The position numbers were made by a program, and so were the translations under genes. A stretch of 64,000 nucleotides of DNA from Bacteroidia bacterium (lineage in GTDB: Bacteria > Bacteroidota > Bacteroidia > Palsa-965): assembly GCA_025454955.1 (NCBI GenBank), contig JALONL010000015.1, positions 1-64,000 of the forward strand, written 5' to 3'. This document shows positions 60,724-64,000 of the stretch, in pieces. The notes under the pieces were generated by a model that saw nothing but the letters and a program-made list of their open reading frames with translations, did no database searches and had not been told where the DNA came from. Every line of letters begins with the position of its first letter. Position 1 is the stretch's first letter.

Positions 60724-61365
60724 TTATACTCCCCACCCGGCGGGATTTTTTCGCCAGGCTTCGAGTGTTTCAAGATCTTGTTCGGTAATATAATTATCGT
60801 GCAGTGCCTGGCGGATGAGGGAAGGATAATTGCTCAGGGTAATCAGTTCGACTCCGGCTGTGGTAAAATTTTTCTCGGCATCGGGAAAACCGTAGGTAAA
60901 AATGGCAGCCATGCCTTTTACATCGCAGCCCGCTTCGCGCAGGGCTTCTACGGCTTTAAGGCTGCTTCCGCCGGTAGAAATAAGGTCTTCGATAACCACC
61001 ACCGACTGTCCGGCCGCGATTTCGCCTTCAATCATGTTGCCCAAACCGTGCTTCTTGGGCTCGGGGCGCACATATACAAAGGGAAGTCCCATTTCTTCGG
61101 CCACCAGCGCGCCCTGTGCAATGGCTCCGGTGGCTACACCGGCAATTACATCGGGACGGGGAAAATGTGCGTTGATAAGTTGCACAAACTGCTGACGGAT
61201 AAAAGTACGTACTTTGGGGTACGAGAGCGTTTTACGGTTGTCGCAGTAGATGGGCGATTTCCAGCCGGAGGCCCAGGTAAAAGGCTGGGAAGGCTGCAGC
61301 TTTATTGCTTTGATCTGTAGGAGAAATTCCGCAACTTTAGAAGCGGTCTCGGTGTTCGTGACCAT
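60724..61365 (-). CDS. pyrE: Orotate phosphoribosyltransferase
   Basis: 213 residues from ATG 61365; upstream in-frame starts lie inside the divergent Nudix gene. PyrE makes OMP from orotate and PRPP. The PRPP-binding motif is VVVIEDLISTGGSSLKAVEAL; FTWASGWKSPIYCDNRKTLSYP and PFVYVRPEPKKHGLGNMIEG mark the family. Its ATG and that of the Nudix gene are only seven bases apart, head to head. Confidence 0.93.
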   Translation of the reverse strand: MVTNTETASKVAEFLLQIKAIKLQPSQPFTWASGWKSPIYCDNRKTLSYPKVRTFIRQQFVQLINAHFPRPDVIAGVATGAIAQGALVAEEMGLPFVYVRPEPKKHGLGNMIEGEIAAGQSVVVIEDLISTGGSSLKAVEALREAGCDVKGMAAIFTYGFPDAEKNFTTAGVELITLSNYPSLIRQALHDNYITEQDLETLEAWRKNPAGWGV

Positions 61366-61372
61366 GTTGCAA

Positions 61373-61981
61373 ATGTATAAAGTTTTCATCAACAACCGGC
61401 CTCTTGAGCTTGCTGCCGCCCCCTTTTCGGGCAACTACAGGCAGGGTGTGCTTTTTCTAAGGTACGATGCGCCCCCGCTGATGCGCGAAATTATTCTCCA
61501 GGCCCATGCCATGGGCGATAAATTTCCCGAAGTACTGCTCATTCACGAAGATGTAAATACACTCCTGCGCGATTTCGAAAATTCATGCACAGTAATTGAA
61601 GCCGCAGGTGGAAGGGTAACTAATGCCGAAGGAAAAACACTCATGATTTTCCGAAGCGGAAAATGGGATTTGCCCAAAGGCAAAATTGATCCCGGCGAAT
61701 CGGCCAGCGAGGCTGCGCTGCGCGAAGTGGAAGAAGAATGCGGGATTTCGGGACTGAGTATTGTAAAAGAATTAATCACCACCTGGCATACTTATATGCA
61801 GGGCAACGAACCGGTGATAAAAAAAACATACTGGTTTCAGATGCAGTGTACCGATACGCGCAAACTGATTCCCCAGGCCGAAGAAGGCATTACGCAGGCC
61901 GAATGGCTGGACGATGTGGGACTTTATCAGGCCCTTAAAAACACCTACCGTTCGGTGGCCGATGTGCTTGCCCTTGACTGA
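61373..61981 (+). CDS. Nudix hydrolase
   Basis: 202 residues from ATG 61373 (an ATG three codons upstream overlaps the pyrE start). The Nudix box GKIDPGESASEAALREVEEECG (Gx5Ex7REUxEExG) is complete, at about residues 103-124. Upstream 90 residues form an extra N-terminal domain. Nudix enzymes hydrolyse nucleoside diphosphates linked to other moieties; the substrate is unknown. The pairing with pyrE is one I recall from other Bacteroidota. Confidence 0.88.
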   Translation: MYKVFINNRPLELAAAPFSGNYRQGVLFLRYDAPPLMREIILQAHAMGDKFPEVLLIHEDVNTLLRDFENSCTVIEAAGGRVTNAEGKTLMIFRSGKWDLPKGKIDPGESASEAALREVEEECGISGLSIVKELITTWHTYMQGNEPVIKKTYWFQMQCTDTRKLIPQAEEGITQAEWLDDVGLYQALKNTYRSVADVLALD

Positions 61982-62066
61982 GAGGACTAATTTTTTCAAC
62001 TAAACGGGCATGAAACCCGCACTCCGTTACCTTCGTAACAGTGGCACTGCTTAACCAACTTCATCT

Positions 62067-63710
62067 ATGATTTCACGCCCTGAACTCCATCAGGCCCTCG
62101 CTGCGCTCCGCAGCCGTGTGTTTTTTACTGCTTACCCCGAACACCCGGGCGCATATCCCGAAACCGAAAAAAGCGCCGGACTTGCCGCTTTCGAGCAGCA
62201 CCTCGACAAGCCTTTTGCCGATTTGCTTCAGCCCGGCACCCTGCGCTGGGCAGGCGAAGAACGTTCGCCCTGGACCATGAAGCCGCTGGGCATTACCTAC
62301 CCGGTTTTCGATGCCGAAGCACTTTTGCTGCGCGCCCGCACCGCACGCCACAGCCTGGCCGATCTGAGCGCCGAAAAGCGTGCCTCCATATTAATAGACG
62401 CGCTCGAAAACATGCGCGCCCGTTTTTTCGAACTGGCTTTTGCCACCCAGCACACCAGCGGCCAGTCGTTTATGATGGCCTTTCAGGCATCGGGCCCGCA
62501 CACGGCCGACCGTGCCCTCGAAGCATTAGCCTCGGCCTACGAAGCCATTACCTATTTCCCCGAAACAGTAAACTGGGAAAAGCCGCTGGGCAAAACTAAT
62601 GTGAAACTCCGCAAAACCTACAAAGCCGTAGGGCGCGGCATCGCACTAAGCATTGGTTGCTCTACTTTTCCCACCTGGAATTCGCTGCCGGGCATTTTTG
62701 CCAACCTCATGTGCGGCAACCCGGTAATCTGGAAACCGCACCCCGGCGCAGTACTTCCGGCAGCCATTGCGGCAAGCTGCATCCAGCAGGCATTTGCCCA
62801 TGCCGGGTCTGACGCACTCGTGCTCCAGCTTGCCCCCGATACCTCGGCCGAGCCGCTGGCCTTTACCCTGGCGCAGCACCCGCTTATTCAAATTATCGAC
62901 TACACCGGCGGCAGCAGTTTTGGCCACACCCTCGAAAGCCTGCCCGGCAAAACCGTGTTTACCGAAAAAGCAGGTGTAAACTCCGTACTCATCGAATCGG
63001 TGAATAACCTCGATGAAGTGCTGCAAAACCTCGCCTTTTCGGTGTGCCTTTATTCGGGGCAAATGTGTACGGCCCCACAAAACTTTTTCGTACCTGCGCA
63101 GGGCGTGTGGGATGGCGAAAAGCACATTCCTGCCGACGAGGTTGCCAGCCGCCTTGCCGCCGCCATCAAAGCCCTTACCGACAATCCCAAGGCCGGGCCC
63201 GGCACATTAGCCACGCTGCAAAACGAACGCACCCTGCACCGCGCCGCCAATGCGCCCAACCTCGGTGCCGAAGTCATTTTGCCCACCGCCGCCATTACCC
63301 AGCCCGATTTTCCGCAGGCGTTAAGCATTACACCCGTACTGCTCAAAACCACCGCCGATCAGGAAGCCATATTCTCGTCGGAGCTTTTCGGCCCCATAAG
63401 CATAGTAGTAAAAACCGCCGACCGCGACGAAGCCCTGCAACTCATCACTCAAATTGCCCGCACACACGGTGCCATTACCTGCGGCCTCTACACTACCGAT
63501 GCGGCTTTCGAGCAAAAAGCCCTGCAACACCTCGAAACGGCATTTGTGCAGGTATCGGTAAATCTTACCGGTCACATCTGGGTAAACCAGCACGCCGCCT
63601 TTTCCGACCTGCACGTTACCGGCGGCAACCCGGCAGGAAACGCCACTTTCAGCAATCCCGACTTTGTAAACCGGCGTTTTGTATGGCTCAGCCACCGCAA
63701 AGCCATGTAA
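62067..63710 (+). CDS. paaN: Phenylacetate degradation aldehyde dehydrogenase PaaN
   Basis: 547 residues. The length and the single aldehyde dehydrogenase domain fit PaaN, the enzyme that oxidises the ring-opened semialdehyde of the phenylacetate pathway; the MaoC hydratase domain of bifunctional PaaZ is absent. The catalytic cysteine is at about residue 333 (YSGQMCTAPQNFFV), with SIGCSTFPTWNSLPGIFANLMCGNPVIWKPHP as the cofactor region and TGGSSFG as the NAD-binding turn. A separate hydrolase would be needed for ring cleavage. TACCTTCG at 62028-62035 may be its -7 box. Confidence 0.85.
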   Translation: MISRPELHQALAALRSRVFFTAYPEHPGAYPETEKSAGLAAFEQHLDKPFADLLQPGTLRWAGEERSPWTMKPLGITYPVFDAEALLLRARTARHSLADLSAEKRASILIDALENMRARFFELAFATQHTSGQSFMMAFQASGPHTADRALEALASAYEAITYFPETVNWEKPLGKTNVKLRKTYKAVGRGIALSIGCSTFPTWNSLPGIFANLMCGNPVIWKPHPGAVLPAAIAASCIQQAFAHAGSDALVLQLAPDTSAEPLAFTLAQHPLIQIIDYTGGSSFGHTLESLPGKTVFTEKAGVNSVLIESVNNLDEVLQNLAFSVCLYSGQMCTAPQNFFVPAQGVWDGEKHIPADEVASRLAAAIKALTDNPKAGPGTLATLQNERTLHRAANAPNLGAEVILPTAAITQPDFPQALSITPVLLKTTADQEAIFSSELFGPISIVVKTADRDEALQLITQIARTHGAITCGLYTTDAAFEQKALQHLETAFVQVSVNLTGHIWVNQHAAFSDLHVTGGNPAGNATFSNPDFVNRRFVWLSHRKAM

Positions 63711-63722
63711 ACAGCATATCAC

Positions 63723-63760
63723 AAAAAAAACGGCGACCTCGGAAAGTCGCCGTTTTTTTT
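63723..63760. terminator. Bidirectional terminator after paaN
   Basis: A 15-base stem (63723-63737 with 63746-63760) of an A run plus CGGCGAC lies between paaN and the convergent MORN-repeat gene. Confidence 0.9.
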
Positions 63761-63777
63761 TATGTGTCTGTGCCCAA

Positions 63778-64000
63778 TTACTGAGCCTGTACGCTGTAGT
63801 TTTTCTCGCCGGTGAGTACACCGTTTTCGTCCCACATTTTCCAGGTACCGCTTTTTGCGCCATTGGTGTAATGCATTTCGGTACGCAGTTTACCGGCCGA
63901 ATCCCACACTAACCAGCGGCCGTTTTTCACGCCCAGCAGGTACGAGGCTTCGCCTGTTTTGGTACCGGCTTCGTTCCAGCTTTCCCAAACGCCGTTGCGC
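63778..64000 (-). CDS. MORN-repeat protein, N-terminus outside window
   Basis: 74 residues are visible, ending in KNYSVQAQ before TAA at 63780-63778; the frame runs off the right edge. Repeats of the form NGVWESWNEAGTK, NGRWLVWDSAGKL and SGTWKMWDENGVL are MORN-type (YwqK-like), which in Bacteroidota outer-membrane or secreted proteins act as protein or lipid contact modules. It converges with paaN, sharing its terminator. Confidence 0.75.
   Translation of the reverse strand, partial: RNGVWESWNEAGTKTGEASYLLGVKNGRWLVWDSAGKLRTEMHYTNGAKSGTWKMWDENGVLTGEKNYSVQAQ

Noticed and set aside
62067..63710. Bifunctional PaaZ
   Set aside because: The protein is about 130 residues too short and has no C-terminal MaoC hydratase domain, so PaaN is the better name.
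1..64000. tRNA or rRNA genes
   Set aside because: No cloverleaf-like segment or conserved rRNA stretch was seen in the intergenic gaps by eye; a tRNAscan or Infernal run would settle it.

Overview
The window is a chromosomal segment of a free-living member of the Bacteroidota. The evidence is internal: three proteins end in type IX secretion (T9SS) sorting domains, there is a TonB receptor with a carboxypeptidase-regulatory-like N-terminus and a DUF5686-type outer-membrane protein, and several genes carry Bacteroidota-type promoters (TTG, a 19-21 base gap, then TAnnTTTG). No rRNA, tRNA or CRISPR array was seen. Most of the window is densely coding, GC-balanced and housekeeping-like; three stretches are visibly AT-richer (24.1-25.1 kb, 30.2-31.7 kb and 48.6-50.0 kb).

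Layout. 0-8.2 kb: end of a T9SS cargo gene, a small charged secreted protein, an ECF sigma factor with an overlapping small partner, clpP, lnt, a zinc-ribbon protein, lpdA and hemH. 8.2-13.5 kb: a repeat-rich gap, then a minus-strand cluster of three secreted proteins, two of them tandem paralogues. 13.5-20.1 kb: pabB, tilS and two small genes, then a solo DsbD-alpha domain protein and full-length dsbD with a collagen-like linker. 20.1-24.1 kb (minus): DUF5686-type outer-membrane protein, lptB, HD hydrolase. 25.1-28.5 kb (minus): carotenoid operon crtI-crtB-unknown-idi. 28.7-32.6 kb: purB, then an AT-rich ATPase plus TOPRIM-like gene pair that looks like a defence module, then a glycosyltransferase. 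32.9-45.1 kb: large T9SS cargo, di-haem cytochrome c peroxidase, DinB-like protein, LutA-like protein, MFS transporter, sterol-desaturase family protein, FecA-like receptor with a promoter/operator, and a RecD-like helicase.

45.1-50.6 kb: a tandem 132-bp repeat made of nested palindromes lies between divergent genes, followed by a 2OG-Fe(II) oxygenase, DUF3822, rsmD, a Na/Pi transporter, an AT-rich zeta-toxin island and coaD. 50.6-63.7 kb: the phenylacetate pathway (paaE on minus; paaABCD and paaN on plus), interrupted by two paralogous XRE-type regulators and the minus operon pyrE-SRPBCC-pruA. The window ends inside a MORN-repeat gene on the minus strand.

Functional themes. Carotenoid synthesis is nearly self-contained (idi, crtB, crtI). 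Phenylacetyl-CoA epoxidation is encoded by paaABCDE with a ring-cleavage aldehyde dehydrogenase (paaN), but the isomerase, ligase and beta-oxidation genes are not in view. The strongest candidate for an undescribed system is the two-gene ATPase/TOPRIM-like module at 30.1-31.7 kb. The nested-palindrome repeat at 45.1-45.4 kb and two operator-over-promoter arrangements are the most interesting non-coding signals.
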